Notes under the pieces: model-generated
Databases searched by the model: none
Seen by the model: only the letters and a program-made list of their open reading frames with translations
What the model was told of the DNA's origin: nothing
Source of the DNA: Pyrus communis
Lineage: Eukaryota; Streptophyta; Magnoliopsida; Rosales; Rosaceae
Direction: 5' to 3'
NCBI RefSeq assembly: GCF_963583255.1
Contig: NC_084815.1
Location: forward strand, 1,922,001 to 1,986,000
Length of the DNA: 64,000 nt
In this document: positions 46,370-59,452 of the stretch, piece after piece
How the letters are laid out: every line of letters begins with the position of its first letter
Numbering within the stretch: the stretch's first letter is position 1
Program-made: the position numbers and the translations under genes

Positions 46370-47247
46370 CCATACGATTTCTGATTGGAATGATTATATG
46401 TTTTTTAAGGAATGAAATTTAAATGAAGATAAAGAAATTGAACGATGCCAATTGTAAAATTTATGCAGTAAAAATATATATACGCAAGAGGTGGGATAAC
46501 ACACTGTTCCATAGGAATGCAAATACGTGTTTTTAAAATAGTTGAAAACACTTCTTGTGGAAGTATTTTTTATACTAATCCTTGATAAGAATGCAATTGA
46601 ATCTTGAAAAAAACACTTGAAGTGTTTTCTGCATGAAACACATAACTATTGCTTCTTGCAGAAAGCAATTCAAGTTTTCTAATACCCAAAAATATTTTCA
46701 CTAAAAACATTTTCAATCATTTTAAAGCACTTTCAAACGAGCCCTATCATGGTGTTAGATTTCCAGGCATATAATCCCCTCAACACGAATGGATCAGCCT
46801 AAATCATTTTCCATCAGAAAAGATCACGGATTTACAAATGAAATGAATATCACGGAAACTACCAAGTCCTCGATCAATTAGACAACCCAGCTCCCATTTT
46901 TCTGGCACAGATCAGGCAAATTTGCCGCTCAAGGCATCGAAAAATATGAAGTCGAAGTAAAAAACGAAGGGTAAAAGCATTGGATCTGCAAAACATAAAA
47001 TAAAAAACTCAAACACAGCAATCTCGCGGATAATGAGTCGCATGAACTTTGAAGGTTTAGCAAAATAGATTGCAGGTACAGTAAAAAAGGTTTGAATATT
47101 TGAGACTTCTGCAAATGTCGAATAGCCAAGATCTTAATCACTTCACTGCCATAAATTCGAAAAACTGCCAAAGATAGTTCTAAAACTACGTGACCAACTA
47201 CATTAAAAGGAAGCCCTTTCCCGCTTACAACGCAATCTTGTTGTAAC
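46370..47247. other. Spacer and RPA14 3'UTR region
   Basis: Holds a probable MITE (about 46530-46745) with AAGCACTTTCAAACGAGCCC at its right end, like the MITE in the RPA14 intron. The rest is probably RPA14 3'UTR. No further gene is seen. Confidence 0.4.
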
Positions 47248-48150
47248 TCAGATGAACAACTGTTTATATTCTCCATTTGCAAGCTGACAGAGCTGATTGT
47301 AAGAGGATGTATCTGCCAGTAGGATAAGAAAAAATTGAATTATATCAGAACCAGCAAAAGAACATGGACTACTACCCAAACGATTAAGCACTACATAGAC
47401 CAATAAGATGAACACTAATATGAAAACCGAAGAAGGGTTACATTTCGGGTTTCTTATTGATACAACCAATTCTGAAGAATCCGAACGTAGTTCTGATTGC
47501 TTCCAAAAGATTAAACACCACAGTTTGATAACACACAACATTTGGGACGCTCAAGTAATGCAAGCATTCTATAGAAGTTTCAAGCAAAATAACTAGTTTG
47601 AAGATTTAACATAACCCGTGATTAAATTGGGAACTTACTTTTTATGGTTGACACGCAAGTTTAATTGCTTAAATACTTAGGCAGGAACTATATATTTCGG
47701 GTTCCTAAAAGTGTCAATAAAATGAACTGTTTTCTGGCGATTTTAAGCTGAAACCCCTTCCTACAGATTTAACTTCACCCAATCCCAAATCCAAGCACAA
47801 TAAACTTCCGACAGTAACAATTACAAAAGAGGTGCCATTACAAAATAGTGTGAACCATACGTAGAAATTGAAGAACATAGGGAAAAAGGCATACCAATTG
47901 TCTCTCCAAAGTTGTTCCATATCTCAGCATGGATGGACTTATCACTGTCAGCAATGCCTATGACCTCAACAAATTTTGTAAGAGGAACCGGCGGGGTGCC
48001 CTTCACAACTAGCTCCTTTCCATCAGTAGATTTTCCAATGACAGTTCCACCCTCAGTTCGCACCACCTGAATCAGTGCCCGAACCCGCCTTCCAACATAC
48101 AGTCGCAACAACTCTGCATTGACAAAAACTACAGGATTTGATGTATCCAT
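47248..48150 (-). CDS. RPA3: Replication protein A 14-kDa subunit (RPA3/RPA14)
   Basis: Two coding exons, 48150-47895 and 47312-47248, give 321 nt, 106 aa. The protein begins MDTSNPVVFVNAELLRLYVG and ends NQLCQLANGEYKQLFI, a single OB-fold along its whole length. This matches plant RPA 14-kDa subunits in length and in motifs (RRVRALIQV, GKSTDGKELVVKG, FVEVIGIADSDKSIHAEIWNNFG). RPA14 is the smallest part of the heterotrimeric single-strand-DNA-binding complex of replication and repair. A non-coding first exon with a donor at 49870-49874 is spliced to an acceptor at 48154-48156, giving a 1.7-kb 5'UTR intron loaded with nested transposons. An upstream in-frame ATG at 48159 lies in the intron and is not the start. 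Confidence 0.93.
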
Positions 48151-48289
48151 ATCCTGCAAATCAAATCAAAGGTCTCAGAAGACATGTTGCAAAATCATCT
48201 CCAATTTTACAAAAAGCAAAAACCCTATCCTTGCAATTAGATGGTGCAGACTGCAGAGAAAACCCCTAAGCTGCTATAAAGTAGTTAAA

Positions 48290-49332
48290 GGGCTCGTTTG
48301 AGGTGGGTTCGGTTCCGTTCAGTTCAGTTTTTGGCCGAAACCGGAAACCAAACCAAAGTTACCGTTCGGTTCGGTTTTTCTTCTGTTTTTTTCGGTTTGG
48401 TTCGATTTTTTTCGGTTTTTCTTCTAAATATTGAAACTCATACACTAGCAGCAAATCAATAACCCAAAATCCCTAAATCTAGAAAACCCTAAGTTACTCT
48501 TCCTAAATCCCTAAAATTGAATACCTTTTGATTGAAGATTTGGCTTCGACAAGAACCGTTAGGTGGTGTCGGAGTTTAGAGAAGCTGATGGTCGTGGTCG
48601 GAGTCGACTTCACATGAGCTGAAGGAGGAAGCTCAGCTATCGAGATTCGATCTGAGTTGTGGTCGCGACGGCTGTAATGGGGGTGACGATGGTGGTGAAT
48701 CGATGATAGTCTCGTCTGGATTTGGCTATGTCGTCGAGGAAGGATAGGAAATTGGGGGAATAGATGAGTTAAGTGGGATATATGAGGTTAGGTAAATACG
48801 GGAGGCAAATCCTAGATGGTAAGGTGCGGCACATTTGGGCTTAAAAGTATAGTTGTTAAACAGTTAAAGGCTTTTTTTTACTATTTTGGGCTTAAAAGTT
48901 TGGCACATTGGGCTTTAGCATATTTGGGTTTAGAAAACAATACCCAAAACAGATAATTAAATAAATAAAATAAAATAAATATTAATTTAATTAATTCGGT
49001 TCGGTTAGGTTCGATTTTTTCAATTCGATTCAATTTTTGAGTTTGGTTCGGTTTTTTCAGTCTCGGTTTGATGTTCGGTTCGGTTTTTTGAACCCACCCC
49101 TATTTGAGAACACTTCTTCTCGATGCTTCTGTTAGAAGTATTTTTATTATAAACATATAAAAATGAATTATTAAAAAACTAAGCACTTGGAAGTGCTTCC
49201 TCAAGAGCAGGTGATTCTTCAAAAAACCACTAAAGAGTCGGAAGGCAATTTTCCATCCAAAACGAAGTAGGAAGTTCTTTTGGATTCATAAAACATTTTT
49301 AGCCCTTCCATACCAAAATCCCAAACAAGCCC
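48290..49332. mobile_element. MITE in the RPA14 5' intron, split by a younger insertion
   Basis: The ends are GGGCTCGTTTG (48290) and CAAACAAGCCC (ending 49332), inverted copies of each other. The interior has GAAGTGCTT and AAGCACTTGG words that pair. The downstream array units carry uninterrupted copies of about 240 bp (for example from 56826). The native copy is longer only because of the insertion at about 48303-49102. The 3-bp flanks (AAA/AAA) are not diagnostic. Confidence 0.6.
48303..49102. mobile_element. About 800-bp element with GGTTCGGTT-rich ends, nested in the intron MITE
   Basis: TTTGAG flanks both sides (48297-48302, 49103-49108). The ends read GTGGGTTCGG and, as reverse complement of the right, GGGGTGGGTTC. 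Both flanks are filled with CGGTTCGGTTTT-like repeats. None of the tandem copies downstream has it. A relative fragment lies at about 62740-62890. The TAGGGGTGGG-type end suggests a hAT relative, not proven. Confidence 0.6.
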
Positions 49333-49874
49333 AAAATCTTGTTGGAAAAATGCATGTTGTACATACATTTCAAAAGAAAATTCATTCTAATTTGCTTTTC
49401 TAGCATTCTTCTTACTTCATCACTCTCATGTGGATGTTAAACTGAAATCATTTGAATATTTTCTTTTATGGGTAAAATTTGCTTTCAATTTCGAAAAACA
49501 AAAAATCCTAAGTAAACCCTAATATAAACAGAGTCAACATGATATTATTTTAAACGAATTACTTAGATCAAGAACATCAACACCATGCTCAATTGAATTT
49601 CATAAAAAAAAAAATAAAGAAAATAAAAAAAGCAAACTCAACGTAGCAAATCAGCACTTGAAACAACAATCAGAATCAAAATTGACAACAAAACAAAATT
49701 TACACTGAAAATTAATAGAAAATCGAACAAAATAAAAGCACATTTAAGCATTACGTTTGGTTACTGAGAAACCAAATTGAAAGATAAATTAACTTTCCCT
49801 TTTTGGCAGTTTCTCTGTAAAAGCAAAACAGTGCACTTTGCATTTGAGAGAGAGCTAGGGATTCGAGATCTTAC

Positions 49875-49965
49875 TTGACAGCAGGAACGAATTGCTGGAG
49901 AATGGCGTTGAAAGAAAGAAGTAGGTTTGGAAGGTTAAGCGACAGAAAGGGCGGGATTCCAAGCG
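49875..49965 (-). other. RPA14 non-coding first exon (native) and core promoter
   Basis: On the minus strand the exon ends CCTGCTGTCAAG followed by GTAAGATCTCG, a strong donor at 49870-49874. Just upstream (49948-49957) the plus strand reads GGGCGGGATT, that is AATCCCGCCC on the gene strand, an E2F-like site. E2F control of RPA genes is general knowledge; here the site is only sequence-based. The exon start is a guess. Confidence 0.55.
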
Positions 49966-50099
49966 CGGCAATAGTGAAATGGCGAAAGGATTTTGGAGTG
50001 TCTTGAGGGTTTTATTGGAATGAGTCCGAGAAATTTTTCAATAGGTCAGGAACATGACTCAGTACATTTTTTATGGTTTCATGACCATGCGTCCACCCT

Positions 50100-50342
50100 T
50101 TAGGCCAACTCCAACTTGTGGCCTAAAACCTATAATTTCCCTTCTAATACCCCCAATCTATTCCAACCCAAGTTTTAATTTGGGCCTAAAACCTAAAAAA
50201 AAAAAAAACCAGAAACCAACTAGGATTTAGCCCAGAAAATGGTGTGGACCCCACTAGAGTGAGTGAAACTCGGTGCCTGAGTGACAGAAACCCCCAAGAG
50301 ACGCTTGCATGCGGGCGACAGACCAAGGCAGAGACCGGCATC
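50100..50342. repeat. Short insertion or junction sequence between the RPA14 promoter and the LIF2 5' copy
   Basis: Starts GGCCAACTCCAAC, a phrase common at ends of small plant MITEs, includes a poly-A run near 50197, and stops where the LIF2 exon-1 copy begins. Origin unclear. Confidence 0.4.
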
Positions 50343-51830
50343 CTCCTCTTCTTCCACCTCAACTTCCTCCTCCTCGTCTACTCCTTCATACTCAACCTCA
50401 TCTTATATTGTGTCCTCAAGATCATTGTCTCCATCCAGGTCCACCCGCTCATTAGATTCTACATGCCTTTCAGATGCATCCCCATAAATATTTGTCCTTG
50501 TTTTCGGCAACTTATATATCTGCAATGACAAGCTTGCAAGGCAATTGTGAAGAAAGCACAGTAGCCAAAAGCATTCGCAGAAGAAAGAATACAAATATGG
50601 AAAGGTGGAAACAACATGAGAGGCCAAACGAAGTTGCAAAGAAAGAATTTTGAAAGAATTTGTGCCATGAGGTATGGGTTCAAGGACTTGCAAAGTCAAT
50701 GATTTTCAATTAAGGGGTCATAACATAGTAAAACTAGTAATAGAGACAGGTAATAGAAGAATTCTGCATGTTTTATCAAGGGGATGATGATGATGATGCT
50801 CAGCAGGCAAAATAAAACAATGAAGAAGTGAATTTCTCGAATATTTAGATATCAACATTCAACAGTAAATGGATGGTGTAATTGTTTAAATATCTATCTG
50901 GAGAATTTCATGCCCAAAGAGAAAAATAAAAAATAAAAAGGAAAGAATATGAATAAGAAATCAAACAAAATACAAAAGAAATCATATGTACGATAACATA
51001 TTGAACATCACAACTGAAACAATATGAGGCTGACATTTTACAAAACATTGAAAATTTTCGATTCTAGCATTCCATTCGATTAAAATCCGCACTATTTACA
51101 AAGCAAGATTATACTGAACTGAAGCTTGAGAAAAGGATGAAACCAAATCCCAACCCTTTTTTTATTCCATACAAGCGATATTAGGAGACTGGGGCATTGA
51201 ACTAGGGACCTCAGGCTCAAGGGCGAATGCTATTAACCGACTGAGCTACAGAGCCCCTTGCTCAATCCCATCCAATTAAAAACCAACTAAATGCCTTAAA
51301 TTCTAGAACTTTTAAACAGTACCAACCACCCCAAAAGTGACCCCAATTTCCCCAAACCTAGCCAACCAACCAAACATTTGGTTCGTTTCGATTCCAACCC
51401 TTTCTCAGAAAAATTTTTACTTTCGGATTCCCCCTTTACATTTCTACACAAAACAACACTACCCAAGTGAACAAAAACCATTAATTTCCATTTTCAGGGA
51501 TCTAAATTAGAAAACTATAACATAAAATTGAATATTTCAACAAAAATAATCCCCAAAAATATATAAGAATTGGAGAAAAAAATCTAATGAAAAACAATGT
51601 AAATTTGATAAAGAGGAAGTACCTGAGCTGGTGCTTCGAACAGTTAATTCAACTGTGGAACCAATTTGTTCAATCTCGGAAACCCTAATTCGGTGCTCTA
51701 AGCTTTCTTACTTAGCTTGAACCCAATGAATGGAAACAAATAGGGAATGGCTTTTGAGGTTTGAGCGTTGTCTAGCGAACTTCTGACATAGATATTCAAA
51801 AGTTATTGGATCTCTGATATTGAGCCGTAG
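50343..51830 (-). pseudogene. Truncated duplicate of the LIF2-like 5' end
   Basis: Matches 44785-46230 almost base for base: part of coding exon 1 (the acidic region through HVESNERVDLDGDND), the 5'UTR intron with the tRNA-like segment (51184-51257), and the first exon with its telo-box. The start codon is changed: minus-strand ATG is TTG at 50508-50510. Coding exons 2-8 and all RRMs are absent, and the copy breaks off inside the acidic run. It could still act as a promoter. The native donor context GTACTT is retained near 51617-51622. Confidence 0.85.
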
Positions 51831-51834
51831 TTTA

Positions 51835-53110
51835 TCGATTTCAAAAAACAAACAGTAAACCCTAATATAAATAGAATCAACATGAAATAATTTTAAAAGA
51901 ATTACAGAGATCAAGAACACCAACACCTTGCCCAATCGAATTTCATAAAAAAAGAGCAAAAGCAAACTTAACGCAGCAAATCAGCACTTGAAACAACAAT
52001 CGCAATGGAAATTGACAACAAAACAAAATATGCATTGAAAATTAATAGAAAATCGAACAAAAATAAAAGCACATTTAAACGCTGCATTTGGTTACTAAGA
52101 AACCAAATTGAAAGAGAAACTAACTTTCCTTTCCGACAGTTTCTCCGTGAGAGCCAAACAATGCGCTTTGCATTCGATAGATAACTAAAGATTCGAGATC
52201 TTACTTGACAGCAGGAACAGATCGGCCGGAGAATTGTGTCGAAAAGGAGAAGTAGGTTTGGAAGGTTTAGCGATAGAAAGGGCAGGATTCCAAGCACAAC
52301 AAAAGTGAAATGACGAAAGGGTTTTGGAATGTGTGAGGGTTTTATTGGAGTGAACCCGAGAAACTTTTCAATAAGTTGGAAACACGGTCCAAGACATTTT
52401 TTACTATCTCTTGGCCATGTGTCCACCCTTAAGGGAAATTATGTGGAAACTGGGACCGACACATATTATAGCCTCACCCCACTTTGAGTCTTTGACTGTA
52501 GAAAAAAGCAAAAGAATTTTACTAATTAAAAAGCTAATAACACAACTTTCCCTTTTTAAAATTTTAAAAGATAATTATATTCTCTCATTGTCATTTACCT
52601 TTTTACCTTTTATTCGTTTGGTTAATTGTCTTGGACGTATAGAACTCTCATATATCATAATCATGACTCATTTTGTCACCTTATTCATTACTTAAGATTC
52701 TTTTTCTTCTCAACTTCGCAACGTTCTTCTGACTAAACTTCTGACGTTTCATGTGTTTTGCAAGTTTGAAATGAGGCGTTCAGTGTTGAATAATCCTTGA
52801 GGTAAGCACATATATCCCTATCAAATTAGTCATAATTACTTGATTTCATGAATCTTGTTTACCAATTTATTTTTAGTAATATCAGAAGATTTGGAATTTC
52901 ATTTAGGAGTGTTCAAATTTTGAATCAATTCACGCAAACCCACAAATCAAATGCAATTCAATGTCATCTATTTTTTATCCGTTTCTATAGGTTTAAATCT
53001 CTACATTTGAAAACTGACATGATTAGATCAGATGATCGATTTCTTGTGAAAATCTAATCAATTGTGGAACCAATTTGTTCAATCTCGAAAACCCTAACTT
53101 ATTTGCTCAT
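51835..53110 (-). repeat. Array unit U1 (partial)
   Basis: Begins within RPA14-intron-like sequence (AGTAAACCCTAATATAAA near 51857). It includes an RPA14 first-exon copy with donor at 52200-52204, the promoter-like flank (here GGGCAGGATT), about 650 bp of spacer, and a LIF2-type 5'UTR end (CCAATTTGTTCAATCTCG near 53070). It lacks the intron MITE of the other units. Confidence 0.8.
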
Positions 53111-54900
53111 AAGAAATGATGCAAAATCATCTCCAATTTTACAAAAAGCAAAAACCCTATCCTTGCAATTAGATGGTGCAATGAAAACCCCTAAACTGCA
53201 ATAAAGTAGTTAAAGGGCTCGTTTGAGGGCACTTCTCCTCTACGCTTATGTTAGAAGTGCTTTTATTAGAAATATATAAAAAAAGAATTATTGAAAAACT
53301 AAGAACTTGGAAGTGCTTCCTCAAGAGCAAGTGATTCTTCAAAAACCACTAAAGAGTCGGAAGGCGGTTTTCCACCCAAAACGATTTTAGAAGTGCTTTT
53401 GGCATCATAAAATACTTTTAGCCATTCCGTAACAAAATCTCAAATAAGCCCAAAATCTTGTTGCAAAAATGCATGTTGTACATACATTTCTTATAACATT
53501 TGAAAAGAAATTTTATTTTAGTTTGCCTTTCTGGCATTCTTGGATGTTAAAATGAAATCATTTGAATATTTTCTTCTTTGGGTAAAATTCGCTTTCGATT
53601 TCAAAAATAAAAAAAATCATAAGTAAACCCTAATATAAACAGAATCAACATGAAATTATTTTAAAAGAATTACTTAGATCAAACATCAACACCCTGCTCA
53701 ATAAAAAATAAATAAATAAAAAAGAAGAAGGAAAAAAAAAAGAGTTAACTCAACGCAGCAAATTAGCACTTAATTGAAACATCAATCGGAATCGAAATTG
53801 ACAACAAAACAAAATTTACACTAAAAATTATTAGACAATTGAACAAAAATAAAAGCACATTTAATCGTTGCGTTTGGTTACTGAGAAACCAAATTGAAAG
53901 AGAAATTAAATTTCCCTTCCAGCAGTTTCTCCGTGAGAGCCAAACGGTGCGCTTTGCATTCAAGAGACAGTTAGGGATTTTAGATCTTACTTGACGGTGG
54001 GAACGGATTGGCTGAAGAATCATGTCGAAAGAGAGAAGTAGGTTAGGAAGGTTGAGCGACATAAAGGGTGAGATTCAAAGCGCGGCAAAAGTGAAATGAT
54101 GAAAGGGTTTTGGAGTGTGTGAGGGTTTTATCGGAGTGAACCCAAGAAACTTTTCAATAAGTCAGAAATACGGTCCAGGACATTTTTTACTGTCTCTTGA
54201 CCATGCGTCCACCCTTAAGAGAAATTAGGTGGAAACTGGGATTGACACATTCTGTAGTCTCACCCCACTTTAAGTCTTTAACTGTAGAAAAAAAAAATAG
54301 CTAACAAAAGAATTTTACTAATTAAAAAGCTAATAACACAACTTTCCCTTTTTAAAATTTTAAAAGATAATTACTGTCTTTCATTGTCATCTACGTGTTT
54401 ACCTTTTATTTATTTGGTTAATTGTCTTGGACGTATCGAACTCTTATATATCATAATCATGACTCATTTTGTCACCTTATTCATTACTTAAGATTCTTTT
54501 TCTTCTCAGCTTCGCAACGTTCTTCTGACTAAACTTTTGATGTTTCATGTGTTTTGCAAGTTTGAAATGAGGCGTTCGGTATTGAATAATCCATGAGGTA
54601 AGCACATATATCCCTATCAAGTTAGTCCTATTTACTTGATTTCATGAATCTTGTTTACCAATTTATTTTTAGTAATATCAAAAGATTTGAAATTTCATTT
54701 AGGAGTGTTCAAAATTTGAATCAATTCCCGCAAACCCACAAATCAAATGCAATTCAATGTTATCTATTTTTTATCGGTTTCTACAGGCTTAAATCCCTAC
54801 ATTTGAAAACCAAAATCATTAGATCAGATGATCGATTTCTTGTGAATCAACTGTGGAACCAATTTGTTTAATCTCCGAAACCCTAATTTATTTGCTCAAA
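53111..54900 (-). repeat. Array unit U2, about 1.79 kb
   Basis: Full unit: RPA14 intron start (ATGATGCAAAATCATCTCC), MITE from about 53217, first-exon copy with donor at 53986-53990, promoter flank (the E2F-like motif decayed to GGGTGAGATT), spacer, then the LIF2-type end AAACCCTAATT near 54887. Confidence 0.85.
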
Positions 54901-56720
54901 AGACATGATGCAAAATCATCTCCAATCTTACAAAAAGCAAGAACCTTATCCTTGCATTTAGATGGTCCAGAAAAACCCCTAAACTGCTATAAAGTAGTTA
55001 AAAGGCTCGTTTAAGAGCACTTGTCCTCGACACTTCTATTAGAAATGCTTTTATTATAAACATATAAAAAAAGAATTATTGAAAAGCTAAGCACTTGGAA
55101 GTGCTTCCTCAAGAGCAAGTGATTCTTCAGAAACCACTAAAGAGGTGGAATGAGGTTTTCCACCCAAAACGAAGTTAGAAGTGCTTTTGGCATCATAAAA
55201 CACTTTTAGCCCTTCCGTAACAAAATCCCAAACAAGCCCAAAATCTTGCTGCAAAAATGCATGTTGTACATACATTTCTTATAACATTTCAAAAGAACAT
55301 TCATTTTAATTTGCTTTTCCATCACTCTTCTTACCTCGTCACTCTCATGTGAATGTTAAATTGAAATCATTTGACTATTATCTTTGTTGGGTAAAATTCA
55401 CTTTCGATTTCGAAAACCAAAAATCGTAAGTAAACCCTAATATAAACAGAATCAACATGAAATGATTTTAAAAGAATTACTTAGATCAAGAACATCAACA
55501 CCCTACTCAATCAAATTTCATAAAAAAAAATATAAAAAAAAGAAGAAGAAGAAAAAAAAGAGCTAACTCAACGCATCAAATCAGCACTTGAAACAACAAT
55601 CGAAATCGAAATTGACAACAAAACAAAATTTACACTGAAAATTAATAGAAAATCGAACAAAAATAAAAGAACATTTAATCGCTGTGTTTGGTTACTGAGA
55701 AACCAAATTGAAAGTGAAATTAACTTTCCTTTCAAGCAGTTTCTCCGTGAGAGCCAAACGGTGCACTTTGCATTCGAGAGACAACTAGGGATTCGAGATC
55801 TTACTTTGACGGCGGGAATGGATCGGCCAGAGAATTGCGTCGAAAGAGATAAGTAGGTTTGGAAGGTTGAGTGACATAAATGGCGGGATTCCAAGCACGG
55901 CAAAAGTGAAATGACGAATGGGTTTAGGAGTGTGTGAGGGTTTTATTGTAGTGAACCCGAGAAACTTTTCAATAAGTCAGAAACACGGTGCAGGACATTT
56001 TTTACGGTCTCTTGACCATGTGTCCACCCTTAAGAGAAATTAGGTGGAAACTGGGGCTGACACATATTGTAGTCTCACCCTACTTTGAGTCTTTGACTGT
56101 AGAAAAAAGCAAAAGAATAACTAGCAAAAGAATTTTACTAATTAAAAAGCTAATAACACAACTTTCCCTTTTAAAACTTTTAAAAGATAATTATCTTCTC
56201 TCATTCTCATTTACCTTTTTACCATTTATTTGTTTGGTCAATTGTCTTGGCCGTATCAAACTCTTATATATCATAATCCTGACTCATTTTGTCACATTAT
56301 TCATTACTTAAGATTCTTTTTCTTCTCAGCCTCGCAACTTTCTTCTGACTAAACTATTGATGTTTTATGTGTTTTGCAAGTTTGAAATGAGGCGTTCGGT
56401 GTTGAATAATCCTTGAGGTAAGCATATATATCCCTATCAAATTAGTCCTAATTACTTGATTTCATGAATCTTGTTTATCAATTTATTTTTAGTAATATCA
56501 GAAGATTTGAAATTTCATTTAGGAGTTTTCAAAATTTGAATCAATTCACGCAAACCCACAAAACAAATGTGATTCAATGTTATTTATTTTGTATCGGTTT
56601 CTATAGTCTTAAATCCCTACATTTGAAAACCGACATGATTAGATCAAAGCACTGGTGAAGATCCAAACAACTGTGGAACCAATTTGTTCAATCTCGGAAA
56701 CCCTAATTTGTTTGCTCAGA
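54901..56720 (-). repeat. Array unit U3, about 1.82 kb
   Basis: Same order as U2. Donor at 55800-55804, with one extra T between donor and exon. The E2F-like GGCGGGATT is intact near 55882, as in the native promoter. It ends with GGAAACCCTAATT near 56697. Confidence 0.85.
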
Positions 56721-58528
56721 AGACATGATGCAAAATCATCTCCAATTTTACAAAAAGCAAAAACCATATCCTTGCAATTAGATGGTGCAGAGAAAATCCC
56801 TAAACTGCTATAAAGTAGTTAAAGGGCTCGTTTAAGAGCACTTCTCCTCAACGCTTCTGTTAGAAGTGCTTATATTATAAACATATAAAAAAATAAAATA
56901 AAAAGAATTATTGAAAAACTAAGCACTTGGAAGTGCTTCCTCAAGAGCAGGTGATTCTTCAAAAACCACTAAAGAGTCGGAAGACGGTTTTCCACCCAAA
57001 ACGAAGTTAGAAGTTCCTTTGACATCATAAAACACTTTTAGCCCTTCCATAACAAAATCCCAAACAAGCCCAAAATCTTGTGGCAAAAATGCATGTTGTA
57101 CATACATTTCTTATAACAATTCAAAAGAACATTCATTTTAATTTTCTTTTCTGGCATTCTTCTTACCTCGTCACTCTCACGTGGATGTTAATTTGAAATC
57201 ATTTGAATATTTTCTTTTTTGGGTAAAATTCACTTTCGATTTCGAAAAACAACAAATCGTAAGTAAACCCTAATATAAACAAAGTCAATATGAAATTATT
57301 TTAAAAGAATTACTTAGATCAATAACATCAACAGTCTGCTCAATCGAATTTCATAAAAAAAAAATTAAAAAATAAAGAAGAAGAAAACAAAAGAGCTAAC
57401 TCAACGTAGCAAATCAGCATTTGAAACAACAATCGCAATCGAAATTGACAAGAAAACAAAATTTACACTGAAAATTAATAGAAAATCGAACAAAAATAAA
57501 AGCACATTTAATCGCTGCGTTTGGTTACTGAGAAACCAAATTGAAAGAGAAATTAACTTTCCCTTCCAGCAATTTCTTCGTGAGAGCTAATGGTGCGCTT
57601 TGCATTCGAGATAGAGCTAAGGATTCGAGATCTTACCTGACGGCGGGAATGGATCGGCCGAAGAATCACGTCAAAAGAGAAAAGTAGGTTTGGAAGGTTG
57701 AGCGACAAAAAGGTTGGGATTCCAAGCGAGGCAAAAGTGAAAGGACGTGTGTGAGGGTTTTATTAGAGTGAACTTGAGAAACTTTTCAATAAGTCAGAAA
57801 CAAGGTCCAAGACATATTTTACGGTCTCTTAACCATGCGTCCACCCTTAAGAGAAATTAGGTGGCAACTGGGATCGACACATGATGTAGTCTCACCCCAC
57901 TTTGAGTCTTTGACTGTAGAAAAAAGCAAAAGAATTTTACTAATTAAAAAGCTAATAACACAACTTTCTCTTTTCAAAATTTTAAAAGATAATTATCTTC
58001 TCTCGTTGTCATTTACCTTTTTACCATTTATTTGTTTGGTTAATTGTCTTGGACATATCGAACTCTTATATGTCAAAATCCTGACTCATTTTGTCACCTT
58101 ATTCATTACTTAAGATTCTTTTTCTTCTCAACTTCGCAACGTTCTTATGACTAAACTTTTGACATTTCATGTGTTTGCAAGTTTGAAATGAGGCGTTTGG
58201 TGTTGAATAATCCTTGAGGTAAGCAAATATATCCCTATCAAATTAGTCCTAAGTACTTGATTTCATGAATCTTGTTTACCAATTTATTTTTAGTAATATC
58301 AAAAGATTTGAAATTTCATTTAGGAGTGTTCAAATTTTGAATCAATTCTCGCAAATCCACAAATCAAATGTAATTCAATGTTATCTATTTTTTATCGGTT
58401 TGTATAGGCTTAAATCCCTACATTTGAAAATTGACATGATTAGATTAGATGATCGATTTCTTGTGAAGATCCAATCAACTGTGGAACCATTTTGTTCAAT
58501 CTCAAAAACCCTAAGCTATTTGCTCAGA
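56721..58528 (-). repeat. Array unit U4, about 1.81 kb
   Basis: Same order as U2. Donor at 57632-57636. Promoter flank shortened near 57740 and the E2F-like motif reads GGTTGGGATT. The LIF2-type end is AAAAACCCTAAGC. Confidence 0.85.
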
Positions 58529-59452
58529 AGACATGATGCAAAATCATCTCCAATATTACAAAAAGCAAAAACCCTATCCTTGCAATTAGATGGTGCAGAG
58601 AAAACCCCTAAACTACAATAAAGTAGTTAAAGGTCTCGTTTGAGAGCATTTCTCCTTGACGCTTCTATCAGAAGTGCTTTTATTATAAATATATATATAA
58701 AAAGAATTATTGAAAAACTAAGCACTTGGAACTGCTTCCTCAAGAACAGGTGATTCTTCAAAAACCACTAAAGAGTCTGAAGGTAGTTTTCTACCCAAAA
58801 CGAAGTTAGAAGTGCTTTTGGCATCATAAAACAATTTTAGTCATTCCATAACAAAATCCCAAACAAGCCCAAAATCTTGTTGCAAAAATGTGTGTTGTAC
58901 ATACATTTCTTATAACATTTCAAATGAAAATTCATTTTAATTTGCTTTTCCGGCATTCTTCTTACCCTGTCACTCTCATATGGGTGTTAAATTGAAATCA
59001 TTTGAATATTTTCTTTATTGGGTAAAATTCAGTTTTGATTTTGAAAACAAAAAACTGTAAGTAAACCCTAATATAAACAGAATCAACATGAAATTATTTT
59101 AAAAGAATTACTTAGATTAGGAAGATCAACACCCTGCTTAATCAAATTTCATAAAATAAAAAAAATATAAAAAAAAGAAGGAAAAAAAGAGCTAACTCAA
59201 CGCAGCAAATTAGCACGTGAAACAACAATCGGAATCAAACTTGACAACAAAACAAAATTTACACTGAAAATTAATAAAAAATCGAACAAAATTAAAAGCA
59301 TATTTAATCGCTGCGTTTGGTTACTGAGAAACCAAATTGAAAGAGAAATTAACTTTCCCTTCCAGTAGTTTTTCTGTGAGAGTCAAACGGTGCGCTTTGC
59401 ATTCGAGTGAGAGTTAGGGATTCGAGATCTTACTTGACTGCGGGAACGGATA

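Noticed and set aside
55087..57107. Minus-strand frames starting MYVQHAFL (55087-55275 and 56919-57107)
   Set aside because: They lie in the intronic MITE copies of the array and are not conserved as protein between copies.
52848..58621. Small open frames starting MNLVYQFIFSN repeated at 52848, 54644, 56464 and 58265
   Set aside because: They recur because the DNA is tandemly duplicated. Their ends differ by frameshift, the codon pattern is AT-driven, and no family is recognised.
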